A stretch of DNA of 64,000 nucleotides. It comes from CBDFHV01 sp965247705 (GTDB lineage: Bacteria > Pseudomonadota > Alphaproteobacteria > Rhodospirillales > CAMCUA01). Position numbers and translations under genes: made by a program. Location of the stretch: NCBI GenBank assembly GCA_965247705.1, contig CBDFHV010000009.1, forward strand, positions 1-64,000, read 5' to 3'. The notes beneath the pieces were generated by a model. That model ran no database searches. It saw nothing but the letters and a program-made list of their open reading frames with translations, and was not told the DNA's origin. Below, in pieces: positions 9,739-18,908 of this stretch (positions are counted from its first letter, which is position 1; each line of letters starts with the position of its first letter).

Positions 9739-11181
9739 GTGTCGATACGCGATAAGGCGATAACCGCGCTGCGCTGGCGCGTCAGCGCACAGGTCGGTAG
9801 CCAGGTCATCATTGGCCTGTCCGGCCTGCTGATGATCCGCCTGCTGCTGCCGGGGGATTTTGGACTGATGGCGGCCGCCACTCTGCTGGTCAGCCTTGCC
9901 CGGCTGACCAGCGAGATGGGATTGGGCGCCGCGCTGGTGCAGCGGCCGTCCGTCGAGACACCGCTGCTGCGCCAGATCTTCGGCGCGATCCTGCTGTGGA
10001 ACATCCTGCTGGTTGCCATGCTCTTCGTCGCGGCGCCCCATGCGGCCCGCTGGTTCGCGTTTCCCGAACTTACCGCCGTTATCCGCGTGCTCGCCTTGAA
10101 GCTCGTCATCGACCTATTCGCCACCGTGCCGGCCGGCCTGCTGGCGCGGCGCATCGACTTCCGCGACCTTTCGGTGATCGACCTATGGGCCGCCGCGGCG
10201 GCGGCCGTGACCGGCATCACGGCGGCGGTGCTCGGCATGGGCGTATGGTCGCTGGTCATCACCGGGCTGACCACCAGCGTTGTGCGAACGGCCGGGGTGC
10301 TGAGGGTGATGGGCCATACGGGCCTGCCGTCGTTCGACCTCCGCGGACTGCTGCCGGACTTGCGCTTCGGCGCCCAGGTCACGGCATCGACGGTGATCAA
10401 CTTCGTCAACCGCAAGGTCGACATCTTTATCGTCGGCAAGGCGCTGGGCCAAGAGATGCTCGGCGCCTTCGCGGTGGCCGTCGACCTCGCCAAGTTTCCG
10501 ACCCGCACCATCATGCCGGCGATCACCCGCGTCATGTTTCCCGTCTATGCGCGGCTGCAGGAGGACCAGCGGGCGGCGAAATCGGCTTTCCTGCAGTCGG
10601 CCGAAATACTGGCTTTGATCCTGTTTCCGGCCTTCTGGGGTCTCTCGGCGGTGGCCGGAGACGCCGTGCTCCTGCTGTTCGGCGATGCCTGGGCCGTCGC
10701 GGCCGTCGTGCTGCAGGGCCTGTGCGTGGCAATGCCCATCCGCACCATCGAACGCATGCTGCCGGCGGTGACCCGGGGGTTCGGCCGCGAGGACCTGACC
10801 ATCTGGAATTCGCTTATTACGCTCTTCTTCCTCGTCCCCTTGCTGCTGATCGGAACGCGGTGGGGCTATGTCGGGGTCGCCGCCGGCTGGGCGGCGGCCG
10901 TCGTGCTCGCAAGCCTCATCAACCTGCACCGCACCCTGCCCCTGGTCGGCTGTTCATGGCGAGAGGTGAGCGCGGCGGTGGCGCCGTCCCTCTTCGCCGC
11001 CGCCGTCATGGCCGCCGCCGCCGTCGCGGTCCGCATGGCGCTCGGCGAGCACGCCCTTGCCGTCGTCCGGCTCGCCGCCTGCATTGCCGCTGGCGCGGCC
11101 GTGTATGGCGGCTTGGTGATCGTGTTCAACCGCGCCGCGGTGATGAAGGCCTGGCGGCTGGTGGCCGGGGCCAGGCGATAG
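9739..11181 (+). CDS. Polysaccharide flippase, MOP superfamily (Wzx/WzxC-like)
   Basis: An inner-membrane exporter of lipid-linked glycan units, about 480 residues and 12-14 hydrophobic segments. Motifs of the polysaccharide transport family are clear: RLLLPGDFGLMAAATLL, MGLGAALVQRPSVETPLLRQIF, VNRKVDIFIVGKALGQEMLGAFAVAVDLAKFP, ITRVMFPVYARLQED. I place the start at GTG 9739 (VSIRDKAITALRWR), where similarity to the family begins. The frame is open back to 9622, but the extra 39 residues do not look like transporter sequence. It is divergent from the ATP-grasp gene across about 207 bp that must hold both promoters; I see no clear sigma-70 boxes there. Confidence 0.85.
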   Translation: MSIRDKAITALRWRVSAQVGSQVIIGLSGLLMIRLLLPGDFGLMAAATLLVSLARLTSEMGLGAALVQRPSVETPLLRQIFGAILLWNILLVAMLFVAAPHAARWFAFPELTAVIRVLALKLVIDLFATVPAGLLARRIDFRDLSVIDLWAAAAAAVTGITAAVLGMGVWSLVITGLTTSVVRTAGVLRVMGHTGLPSFDLRGLLPDLRFGAQVTASTVINFVNRKVDIFIVGKALGQEMLGAFAVAVDLAKFPTRTIMPAITRVMFPVYARLQEDQRAAKSAFLQSAEILALILFPAFWGLSAVAGDAVLLLFGDAWAVAAVVLQGLCVAMPIRTIERMLPAVTRGFGREDLTIWNSLITLFFLVPLLLIGTRWGYVGVAAGWAAAVVLASLINLHRTLPLVGCSWREVSAAVAPSLFAAAVMAAAAVAVRMALGEHALAVVRLAACIAAGAAVYGGLVIVFNRAAVMKAWRLVAGARR

Positions 11182-11305
11182 GTCCTGTGGTAAGCGGGGC
11201 CCCGTATGACTTCGCAGACCCCCTTGTGTTAAACCCGCTTTATTCACCCAAGGGGCCTGAAATGACTGGCGCGCGGCGGATTTTGACGTAAAATCAATGT
11301 GCTAG

Positions 11306-12904
11306 CCCGAATTATTCACGGCGCTGATTGAAAATGCTGGTGAGCGTAGATTAACCTGTTGAAATGCCGTATGATTTTGGTGTCAAGACAAGATCACATG
11401 GCAACAGAACAACCCACGGCTCACCATGAACGAGATTACCCCCTATCTCCCTGGTTTGTCGCCCGTTGGAGGCAAGCCGCTTTGCGCCCGCTTCGACGGC
11501 GGACGGCTGTCGTCGGACGGCGGGGTGTTGTTGTTGGGCGAGATCGACAGGCGGCTCGGCATCGCCGACGTGCTCGCTTCCTGCGTCACCGACGTGCGCG
11601 ACCCGGCGAGCACGACCCACGCTTACGTAGACATGATCCGGGCGCGCCTGTTCGCTATTGCCTGCGGGTATGAGGATTGCGACGACCTCGACGTTCTGCG
11701 TTTCGATCCGGCGTTCAAGCTGGCCTGTGGCCGTTTGTCCGAGAGCGGCGACGACCTGATGAGCCAACCGACCCTGTCGCGCCTCGAGAACGCGCCGTCA
11801 TGGCGCGCGCTCGGGCGCATGGGGCTGTCGATGATCGATCTGTTTTGCGCCAGCTTCAAGCGCGTTCCGGCGCGCATCGTTCTCGATATCGACGACACCG
11901 ACGATGCCGTTCACGGCGGCCAGCAGCTGGCGCTGTTCAACGCCCATTACGACGACTATTGCTTCCAACCCATCCATATCTTCGAGGCGGCCACCGGCAA
12001 GCCGGTGATGTCACTGCTGCGTCCCGGCAAGCGGCCCTCCGGCGACGAGGCGGCGCGGATCCTGAGACACGTCATCGGCCGCATCCGCCGCAACTGGCCA
12101 CGGGTCGAGATCACCGTGCGGGGCGATGGCCACTACGCCACGCCGGAGGCCATGGAATTCCTCGAACGTCAGGGCTGCGGCTACATCTTCGGGCTTTCCG
12201 GCAACGCCCGGCTGAACAGGATCGGCCAGCCGTGGTGCGAGGACGCCGCCGTGCGCCGGGCGGGGCAGGGAAAGGATAAGGTGCGCCGCTTCTTCCACAC
12301 CGGCTACCAGGCCAAAAGCTGGTCACGGCAACGCTCGGTCATCGCCCGCGTGGAAGCTACCGCCAAGGGCTGTGACGTCCGCTTCGTCGTCACCAACCTG
12401 AGCGGCCGCGCCAAGGCGCTCTACGAGAAGGTCTACTGCGCCCGCGGGCGGATGGAAAACATGATCAAGGACCACAAGCTCTACACCAAGTCCGACCGCA
12501 CGTCGTGCCACCGTTGGGAGGCCAACCAGTTCCGCCTCTTCCTGCATACCGGCGCCTACTGGCTGCTGCATCAGCTTCGCCAAGCGGCGCCTCGGAAATC
12601 GCTGTGGCGAACGGCCACCTTCGAAACCCTGTGCCGGGCGTTTCTCAAAATCGCCGTCCGCGTCGAGGAGCTCAAGTCGCGCCTCAGGATCGCCCTGCCT
12701 TCGGCCTATCCCTATCAGCCGGCCATGATCGCCATCGCCGGGCGCATCACCGCCCAAGGGCCCTGAACCAAGCGGCAGGTGCCGCCGGACGAGCCCCGAA
12801 CAACAACCTCCAACCTCTCCGACAATCCGTCTCAAAAATCGCCGTCAACCCGGTCGCTACCGCTCGTCCCGCTGAAATCCGATGGCCGTCATGAATAATT
12901 CGGG
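11306..12904 (+). mobile_element. IS1380-family insertion sequence (about 1599 bp)
   Basis: Bounded by a ctag direct repeat (11302-11305 and 12905-12908). The inverted ends match perfectly over cccgaattattca (left) and its reverse complement tgaataattcggg (right). The same ctag target is used by the IS1380 element at 3165. It is nested in the leader of the outer IS1380 element. Confidence 0.88.
11426..12766 (+). CDS. IS1380-family transposase
   Basis: 446 residues and full length. Motifs: IVLDIDDTDDAVHGGQQLALFNAHYDDYCF (first Asp), VEITVRGDGHYATPEAMEFLE (second Asp), GRMENMIKDHKLYTKSDRTSCH (Glu and the YxxRGxMEN signature). The start MNEITPYLPGLSPVGGKPL is typical of the family. It shares the overall plan of the 3254 transposase but is only moderately similar, so the two are different IS types and not copies. 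Confidence 0.93.
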   Translation: MNEITPYLPGLSPVGGKPLCARFDGGRLSSDGGVLLLGEIDRRLGIADVLASCVTDVRDPASTTHAYVDMIRARLFAIACGYEDCDDLDVLRFDPAFKLACGRLSESGDDLMSQPTLSRLENAPSWRALGRMGLSMIDLFCASFKRVPARIVLDIDDTDDAVHGGQQLALFNAHYDDYCFQPIHIFEAATGKPVMSLLRPGKRPSGDEAARILRHVIGRIRRNWPRVEITVRGDGHYATPEAMEFLERQGCGYIFGLSGNARLNRIGQPWCEDAAVRRAGQGKDKVRRFFHTGYQAKSWSRQRSVIARVEATAKGCDVRFVVTNLSGRAKALYEKVYCARGRMENMIKDHKLYTKSDRTSCHRWEANQFRLFLHTGAYWLLHQLRQAAPRKSLWRTATFETLCRAFLKIAVRVEELKSRLRIALPSAYPYQPAMIAIAGRITAQGP

Positions 12905-12939
12905 CTAGAAGGATTCACAACAAACCTCCGCCGTGCGCC

Positions 12940-14361
12940 ATGGGTGAAACGCTATCTCTGTTCGGTTCCTCGTTCAACAAGTCCCTTCGCATCGAATCCC
13001 GACCCGAGCGGCTGACCGGGGAACCGGGGGCCGTGCTCTTGCGCGAGATCATGGAGCGCACCCGGATCATCGAGTGGCTGACCGAGCGGTTGCACGATCC
13101 GCGCAAGGCCGATCGTGTCACCTATCCCCTGGCCGATCTGCTGCGCACGGTTCTGCTTCTCTTTGGCCAGGGTTGGCACGACCAAGACGACGCCGACGCG
13201 CTCCGCCATGATGCGGGCCTACGCCTGGCTGCAAGCGGTTCACGGGGTGTCACGCCGTTGTCCACCGAGGCGCACCTGGCCTCGCAACCCACGCTGTCGC
13301 GTCTGATCGCGCTTCTGAGCACGCCGGAGGCCCGCACTGTGCTCCATGAGGCGATCACCGAGCTCGCGGGGCGGCGGTTCCGGGGCCTGCGCGGCGGTCA
13401 CCGGCAGCGATATCTGACCATCGACGTGGACAGCCTGCCGATCGAGGTCCACGGCCATCAACCCGGCTCGGCCTGGAACGGCCATTACCATCAGCGCATG
13501 TACCACCCTTTGGTGGCCAGCATCGCCGAAACCGGCGACCTTCTGGACGCTCGTTTACGGGAGGGCAACGCCCACACCGCCGAGGGGGCGCTGGACTTCA
13601 TCCTTGATCTCGTGGACCGAGCCGAAGAGACGCTGTGCCAAGTCGCTCTGGTGCGCATCGACGCTGGGTTCCCCAGCGATCCCCTGCTGTCGGGCCTGGA
13701 GCGTCGCGGGACGCCCTATGTTGCCCGATTGCGGACCAACAAGGTCCTGGACCGCATGGCTCAGCCCTGTCTTGGACGGCCGCCGGGACGGCCTCCGGCA
13801 GAGCCGCGGACGTGGTTCCACGAGATGACCTGCCGGGCGAAGTCGTGGTCGAAAGAGCGCCGAGTGGTCCTGGTGGTGTTGGAACGGCCAGACCAATTTC
13901 TGGTTGATCACTTCTGGCTGATCACCAGCCTTGATGCCGAGGCCGTGCCGGCGGCCGATCTCCTGGATCACTACCGCCAGCGCGGCCGTGCCGAGGCCCA
14001 CATGGGCGAACTCATGGACGTGATGGACCCGGCGCTGTCGTCCGCGTCGCGAAGGAAGCGTCATTACCGGGGGCGCTGCCTGCCGGAGCGCGAGAGCACG
14101 GTCGATGCCTTCGCTCACAACGAGGTCGTCCTGTTGCTCAACATCCTGGCCTATGAACTGGTTCATGCCGGGCGGTGCCTGATGGAGACTGCGACCGGCG
14201 AGGGGTGGAGCCTTCGCCGGTTCCGCGAGCGCGTTCTGCGCGCCGCCGCCCGGGTCGTCGTTTCCGGCCGACGCATCACCATGGTCATCGGGGAAACATT
14301 CGCCCGCTTCTGGCAACGGCTCTGGCCGCGCTTGGAACGCTTGCGATACGCCGACCCGTAA
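12940..14361 (+). CDS. IS1380-family transposase (outer element)
   Basis: 473 residues, starting MGETLSLFGSSFNKSLRIE. Motifs: YLTIDVDSLPIEVHGHQPGSAWNGHYH (first Asp), QVALVRIDAGFPSDPLLSGLERRG (second Asp), YRQRGRAEAHMGELMD (Glu region). The coding frame is intact, but its own left terminal repeat is 1.6 kb away across another IS. The promoter and end-to-end distance are therefore changed and mobility is doubtful. Confidence 0.92.
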   Translation: MGETLSLFGSSFNKSLRIESRPERLTGEPGAVLLREIMERTRIIEWLTERLHDPRKADRVTYPLADLLRTVLLLFGQGWHDQDDADALRHDAGLRLAASGSRGVTPLSTEAHLASQPTLSRLIALLSTPEARTVLHEAITELAGRRFRGLRGGHRQRYLTIDVDSLPIEVHGHQPGSAWNGHYHQRMYHPLVASIAETGDLLDARLREGNAHTAEGALDFILDLVDRAEETLCQVALVRIDAGFPSDPLLSGLERRGTPYVARLRTNKVLDRMAQPCLGRPPGRPPAEPRTWFHEMTCRAKSWSKERRVVLVVLERPDQFLVDHFWLITSLDAEAVPAADLLDHYRQRGRAEAHMGELMDVMDPALSSASRRKRHYRGRCLPERESTVDAFAHNEVVLLLNILAYELVHAGRCLMETATGEGWSLRRFRERVLRAAARVVVSGRRITMVIGETFARFWQRLWPRLERLRYADP

Positions 14362-14624
14362 CCCCGTCCAAGTCGGCCAGCTAGACTTCAAGCCACCGCC
14401 GGATCGCCGGTGGCGGTCCCGCTCGCCTCCACGGCGGCTTCTTCACGCCTTTCATGCCTCAAGTGGCTATCGCACAGCTGGGGAAGCACCCGTGACTCGC
14501 CAGCCGCGAATGACCCTGCAACGAGACTCGCATCACATGCAGAAAAGTCTACGGCAAGGGGGTTGGTGAATAAGCCGGGTTAAAAAGTATTCGGTACAAG
14601 TATCCATAAATGGGGAGGAATGTC

Positions 14625-14778
14625 ATGACTGGAACGGGTTCTTGGCACCGCACCGTCGGGGCGGCCCTCTATCTTTGCGCCGTGCAGGCGATGGCGGCGC
14701 TGGCCTTTGCCCAGGGAGCGGCGGCGGCGGACAAGGCGTTCTTTGCCGGCAAGACTATCACCTACATCGTCGCCACCA
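14625..14778 (+). pseudogene. tctC: TctC tricarboxylate-binding protein, 5' fragment
   Basis: First 51 codons of a tripartite tricarboxylate transporter (Bug-type) periplasmic binding protein. The ATG at 14625 has a GGAGG ribosome site 6-10 bases upstream. A signal peptide is evident (basic start, hydrophobic ALYLCAVQAMAALAFA, Ala-rich cleavage region near AAAADK), followed by FFAGKTITYIVAT, the first mature strand. The gene is then cut by an IS256-family element. Bases 14770-14778 (tcgccacca) are repeated at 17979-17987, where the gene resumes in frame. Confidence 0.9.
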
Positions 14779-14796
14779 GAGCTATGGCCGAGAGTG

Positions 14797-16598
14797 GACG
14801 GGGCGGTAAAAAGTTGTTGGCCGATGGCGTGCTTGTACAGGTCTTTGCGGTTCGGTGAAGAATATTTGCCTGTCTCCGCGTTGCTGGTGGATAAAACCTG
14901 ATATTACCTATCCTTGGCTTCTCCTTGGCTTCGTTTTTTATGGTGCGATTGCCGCGCAGCGTCGGATATTAAGGCCGAGGGCACGCAGATTGACCACGTA
15001 GCGCATGGCCGGCATGCCGCGAATGCGTAGGTGAGCCAGGTTCATCTGGTACTTTAATCGCGACATGGTCGCTTCTATGCCGGCCCGCCATCTGTAGACG
15101 TCGCGGAAGGCATCGCTTTGTTCATAAAGCCGGCGCTTTTGGTTGGCAGCCCTGGCCGGGGTATATTGAAAGCGGGAAAATTGGCCGTCACGCTTGGCCG
15201 CCTGCACGGGACATCGCAGTATATCGGGACATTTTTGGCAGATGGAGAGGTCGAAACGGGCCTGCAGCTTGGCTTTGGCGAGCGAGGCTGAAACCGGTTC
15301 GACGTTATTGGGACAGCGCAAGACCAAGCCTTCTTCGTTGAGAGTGAAATCCTCCAACGTCAACCGTCCCGAGACGGCGCCTTTCGGCGGTCGCGCGGGC
15401 GCCACGAGATTGATGTTCTGTTCGCGCGTCAGAGCCATGTTGTCACTGGAACCGTAATGTGAATCACCCAGCATCACCGTCGGCGTCAGCGCGCGCTCGC
15501 TCAGATCATCCAGCGCATCGGCCAAGCGATGGCCGTCATGCACCGTCATCTTGTGGACCTCCACGTGGGTGATGAGGTCCGGTGTCGCGGCAACCGCCTC
15601 GTTACTGTCATCTTCACAATAGGTTTCGACGATCTGCGCCATGTATCCCTGACCCTTGTGCGCGTTGTAGCTCGCGTCCGGGTCGGCCGGATTGCCGACG
15701 GTATCGCACGGCACATCCTTTGGATCTCGAATCGCGGCGCGCTTTGCGTCACGATCGCCACACTCATCATCAACGATCTCGAACTGATCGCGCAGAACCC
15801 TCTCCAGGATCGCAAAACTGGAAAGCTTTGCCGCCGCCGTGTCACGGAATTGCAGCACCAGGGCTAGGAGATCCTGACCCGCTTCGCCGAGGCGGCGTTT
15901 TGAAACACTCGGCGCCGTATTCGCGAACGCGCCATTGCCCTCGCGATCGACATAGCGGCGGATCACCTCCTTGCTGATCTGCTCGTGTAGACCGGGATGA
16001 TATCGCTCAAGCTCACGGGCAAACTTCGAGATGCTCTCAACAACGATACCAAGTCGTGTCAGCGCCCGCATCGCCGAACGAAGGGCCGTCGAATCCATGC
16101 GTTGGTGGCTGGTATCGACAGAGAACCCCTGCACCAGCCGATCCGTCAAACACCGGAACAGCAATTCATCGAGACCTTGTTCGATAAACAGACGGCGATA
16201 GTTGCGCAGGGTTTTCTCACAGAAATAGCTGTCCGCTTCGCTGCGCACGTCCAAGGCATAGTGCCACGCCATATTGAAGGCCAGGGCCTCGACGGTCTCT
16301 GCATCGCTCAGATCGTGCAGCTGCTGCAAAAGCAAGACCCCGATGACAACGTGTAGATCCTTCGATGGTCGGCCCATGCGTTCATCAAGGTGACGGCAAA
16401 GATCGTCAACCGGAAGTTCGACAAGCAGATGGTTCCGAAAAACCCCGGCCCAGGATTGCTCCATCAGGCGCCGACGTTTGTCCCCGAAATCGGACCAGCG
16501 ATCAAACAATTCCCCAGTCCGTCGGTCGCGTAAAGTAAACATGCACAATTATAATCCAGCCGACTCTCATGAGGAATCGACTTTTTACCGCCCCGTCA
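14797..16598 (-). mobile_element. IS1182-family element inside the IS256 terminal repeat
   Basis: The two ends carry an identical 18-bp inverted repeat, gacggggcggtaaaaagt (14797-14814 and, in reverse complement, 16580-16597). The flanks share agagtg (14791-14796, 16599-16604), the probable target duplication. It contains one complete transposase gene on the minus strand. The insertion point lies within the left terminal inverted repeat of the surrounding IS256 element. Confidence 0.9.
14938..16542 (-). CDS. IS1182-family transposase
   Basis: About 534 residues, ATG at 16542 (a TTG two codons earlier is also possible). The N-terminal DUF772-like region (VELPVDDLCRHLDERMGRPSKDLHVVIGVLLLQQLHDLSD...ETVEALAFN) is typical of IS1182/IS5-like transposases. 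Catalytic-core segments include VDTSHQRMDSTALRSAM, NAHKGQGYMAQIVETY, MLGDSHYGSSDN, and a C-terminal YRWRAGIEATMSRLKYQMNLAHLRIRG with the Glu. Codon usage is less GC-rich than the neighbours, consistent with recent arrival. It appears intact. Confidence 0.93.
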   Translation of the reverse strand: MFTLRDRRTGELFDRWSDFGDKRRRLMEQSWAGVFRNHLLVELPVDDLCRHLDERMGRPSKDLHVVIGVLLLQQLHDLSDAETVEALAFNMAWHYALDVRSEADSYFCEKTLRNYRRLFIEQGLDELLFRCLTDRLVQGFSVDTSHQRMDSTALRSAMRALTRLGIVVESISKFARELERYHPGLHEQISKEVIRRYVDREGNGAFANTAPSVSKRRLGEAGQDLLALVLQFRDTAAAKLSSFAILERVLRDQFEIVDDECGDRDAKRAAIRDPKDVPCDTVGNPADPDASYNAHKGQGYMAQIVETYCEDDSNEAVAATPDLITHVEVHKMTVHDGHRLADALDDLSERALTPTVMLGDSHYGSSDNMALTREQNINLVAPARPPKGAVSGRLTLEDFTLNEEGLVLRCPNNVEPVSASLAKAKLQARFDLSICQKCPDILRCPVQAAKRDGQFSRFQYTPARAANQKRRLYEQSDAFRDVYRWRAGIEATMSRLKYQMNLAHLRIRGMPAMRYVVNLRALGLNIRRCAAIAP

Positions 16599-16684
16599 AG
16601 AGTGGGTGACGGGCTGAGAGAAGGAGGTGGCGTATCGTGGGGGGTGACGAAGTCTCCCGGTCTCCAAGCAAGGAGTGATACGCC

Positions 16685-17947
16685 ATGACGGAAGATAGTG
16701 TTGTCGCGCTGCACCATCCAGGGGTGACGGCCGATCCGCTGACCGAAGTACTCCGCGCCGGAGCTCGCGAGCTCCTGGCACAGGCCATTGAAGCGGAGGT
16801 TGCCGCGGTGCTGGCGGCGCATGAACATCTGAAGACCGAAGACGGCCGACGGCGCCTGGTGCGTCATGGCCACGGGCCGGAACGGGCGATCCTGACTGGC
16901 ATTGGTCCTGTGTCTGTGCGGCGCCCGAAGGTCCGGGACCGTGGCAGTGTCGGAGGAGAGCGCATCCGTTTCACGTCGGCCATTCTGCCCCGTTTCGCGC
17001 GGCGGACGCGGTCGCTGGATGCGGTTTTGCCGACGCTCTACCTTCGTGGCGTGTCCAGCGGGGACTTCCAGGAGGCGCTGGAGGCGTTGCTCGGCAAGGA
17101 CGCCTCTGGCTTGTCGGCGCAGGTGATCGGCCGCCTGAAGGCGGAGTGGGAGGCCGAGCACGAGCGCTGGCGCCGGGGCGACCTGTCGGCCCGACGCTAC
17201 GTCTACATGTGGGCCGATGGCATCTATCTCCAGGGTCGGCTGGAGGACGAGAAGCAATGCATTCTGGTCCTCATCGGCGCCACGCCGGAGGGACGCAAGG
17301 AACTCGTGGGCTTCCAGGCGGGGGTGCGCGAGAGCGCCCAGAGTTGGCGTGAGTTGCTGGCATGCCTGCGCGGGCGCGGGCTCACGAATGGTCCCGAGCT
17401 CGCCATCGGCGATGGCGCTCTGGGCTTCTGGAAGGCGCTGGAGGAGATCTTTCCCGACACCCGCCGCCAGCGCTGCTGGGTCCACAAGACAGCCAATGTC
17501 TTGAACAAGCTGGCGAAGTCGCGACAAACGGCCGCCAAAGCTGCCCTGCATGATATCTGGATGGCGGATGGCCGCGCCGAGGCCGAGAGGGCGATGAATA
17601 CTTTCGCCGCCAAGTACGACGCCAAATACCCCCAAGCCGTCGCCTGCTTGACAAAGGACCGCGACGCCTTGCTGGCCTTCTACGACTTCCCGGCCGAGCA
17701 CTGGCGGCATATCAGGACGACCAATCCAATCGAAAGCGTCTTCGCTACCGTCCGCCACCGCACCGTGCGCACCAAGGGCTGCTTGTCTCACAGGACAACT
17801 CTGGCCATGGTCTTCAAGCTGATCACCACCGCCAGCAAAACCTGGCGGCGGCTCATGGGAAACAATCAGTTGCCCAAGGTCATCGAAGGTGTGAGATTCA
17901 AAGACGGTATGCAGATCGACGAAACCAAAACTCGCGCCGCCGCCTGA
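16685..17947 (+). CDS. IS256-family transposase (Transposase_mut)
   Basis: 420 residues. The IS256 signature blocks are present: ARRYVYMWADGIYLQGRLEDEKQCILVLIG (first Asp), LAIGDGALGFWKALEEIFPDTRRQRCWVHKTANVLNKL (second Asp and the HKT block), and a C-terminal RTTNPIESVFATVRHRTVRTKGC carrying the Glu. Start ATG 16685 follows the reconstructed left end by less than 100 bp. The gene is complete, but its left terminal repeat is broken by IS1182, so self-mobility is probably lost. Confidence 0.95.
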   Translation: MTEDSVVALHHPGVTADPLTEVLRAGARELLAQAIEAEVAAVLAAHEHLKTEDGRRRLVRHGHGPERAILTGIGPVSVRRPKVRDRGSVGGERIRFTSAILPRFARRTRSLDAVLPTLYLRGVSSGDFQEALEALLGKDASGLSAQVIGRLKAEWEAEHERWRRGDLSARRYVYMWADGIYLQGRLEDEKQCILVLIGATPEGRKELVGFQAGVRESAQSWRELLACLRGRGLTNGPELAIGDGALGFWKALEEIFPDTRRQRCWVHKTANVLNKLAKSRQTAAKAALHDIWMADGRAEAERAMNTFAAKYDAKYPQAVACLTKDRDALLAFYDFPAEHWRHIRTTNPIESVFATVRHRTVRTKGCLSHRTTLAMVFKLITTASKTWRRLMGNNQLPKVIEGVRFKDGMQIDETKTRAAA

Positions 17948-17987
17948 TCACGCCGTCACCCAAAATCGGGCATAACTCTCGCCACCA

Positions 17988-18874
17988 AGCCCGGGGGCGG
18001 ATACGACACCTATGCCCGCTTGATCGCGACATACCTGGAAAAGCACCTGCCGGGCGCGACCATCAAAGTCAACAACGTGCCGGGGGCCGGGCACCTGGTC
18101 GGGCTCAACCAGATGTCCATCGCGCGGCCCGACGGGCTGACCATCGGCACCTTCAATACCGGCCTGATCTATGCCCAGCTTCTCCAACGGCCCGGCATGC
18201 GCGTCGACCTGCGCCCGCTGTCGTGGATCGGCAAGGCCGCCAGCGACCCGCGCATCCTGGTGGTCAGCACACAGAGCGGTATTACCGCCATCGACGGCTT
18301 GCGCAATCGTTCGTCGCCGGCGCTGTTCGCCAGCGCGGGTGTGGGCTCGGCGGCCCACAACGAAACTCTCCTGCTGTCCAACGCTCTCGATCTCGACGTG
18401 AAACTGGTCACCGGGTTCGGTGGCGGTGAGGGCGAGCTTGCCTTAATGCGCGGCGAGTTACAGGGCATGCTCGGCTCCTATTCGTCCCTCAAGCCCTTCG
18501 TCGACGCCGGTAGCGGGCGCATCCTGCTGGGCATCGGCGGTGGCGGTGTGCTGGGCAGCGCGGTGCCGTCGGCCATCGACATGGTCGGCAGCGGTACCGG
18601 ACGTGGCGTCATCACGGTCGTGCAGACGCTTACGGAGATGGGGCGCCTGACGGCGGGGCCGGAGGGCATCCCCCCGGCCCGGCTGGCAGCCCTGCGGGAG
18701 GCCTATGCCGCGGCACTGGCCGACCCCGAACTGCAGGCGGCGGCGAATAAGCTGAAGAAACCCATCGACCCCCTTCCCGGCGCTACCGTGGCGGAACGCA
18801 TCGCCGCGGCCCTGAACCAGCCGGCGGATGTTGTCGCAAAGCTGCGCGAGCTGACGACATCGAAGAAAAAGTAA
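17988..18874 (+). pseudogene. tctC: TctC tricarboxylate-binding protein, 3' fragment
   Basis: The remaining 295 codons of the Bug-type binding protein, resuming at TKPGGGYDTYARLIATYLEKHLPG exactly where the 5' fragment stops. The ligand-contacting family pattern is recognisable (NNVPGAGHLVGLNQM, GVGSAAHNETLLLSNAL, GFGGGEGELALMRGELQG). Joined through one copy of the 9-bp duplication, the two parts give a 346-residue protein of normal length with no other lesion. Without its signal peptide this half cannot be exported, so the transport system lacks its binding protein. Confidence 0.9.
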
Positions 18875-18908
18875 CCTTGTCCGATATGGATGGCGTTCCC
18901 TTGCGGTG

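Larger units (their letters stand above)
11233..14579 (+). mobile_element. IS1380-family element, interrupted by a second IS1380 element
   Basis: The left end starts near 11233 (acccgctttattcaccc) and the right end near 14579 (reverse complement cccggcttattcacc), with a likely ttaa direct repeat outside (11229-11232, 14580-14583). Its transposase is at 12940-14361. A second IS1380 element (11306-12904) was inserted in the short leader between the left end and this transposase. The terminal match is imperfect, so the boundaries carry an uncertainty of a few bases. The non-coding part 14362-14579 is its right subterminal region. Confidence 0.7.
14779..17978 (+). mobile_element. IS256-family element inside tctC, itself interrupted
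   Basis: Flanked by a 9-bp duplication, tcgccacca, in the range known for IS256 elements. The left end reads gagctatggccgagagtg and the right end, in reverse complement, gagttatgcccgatttt; both then continue into gggtgacgg after the IS1182 insert is removed from the left end. The net element is about 1.4 kb and carries one transposase. The left terminal repeat is split by the IS1182 element at 14797. Confidence 0.92.
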
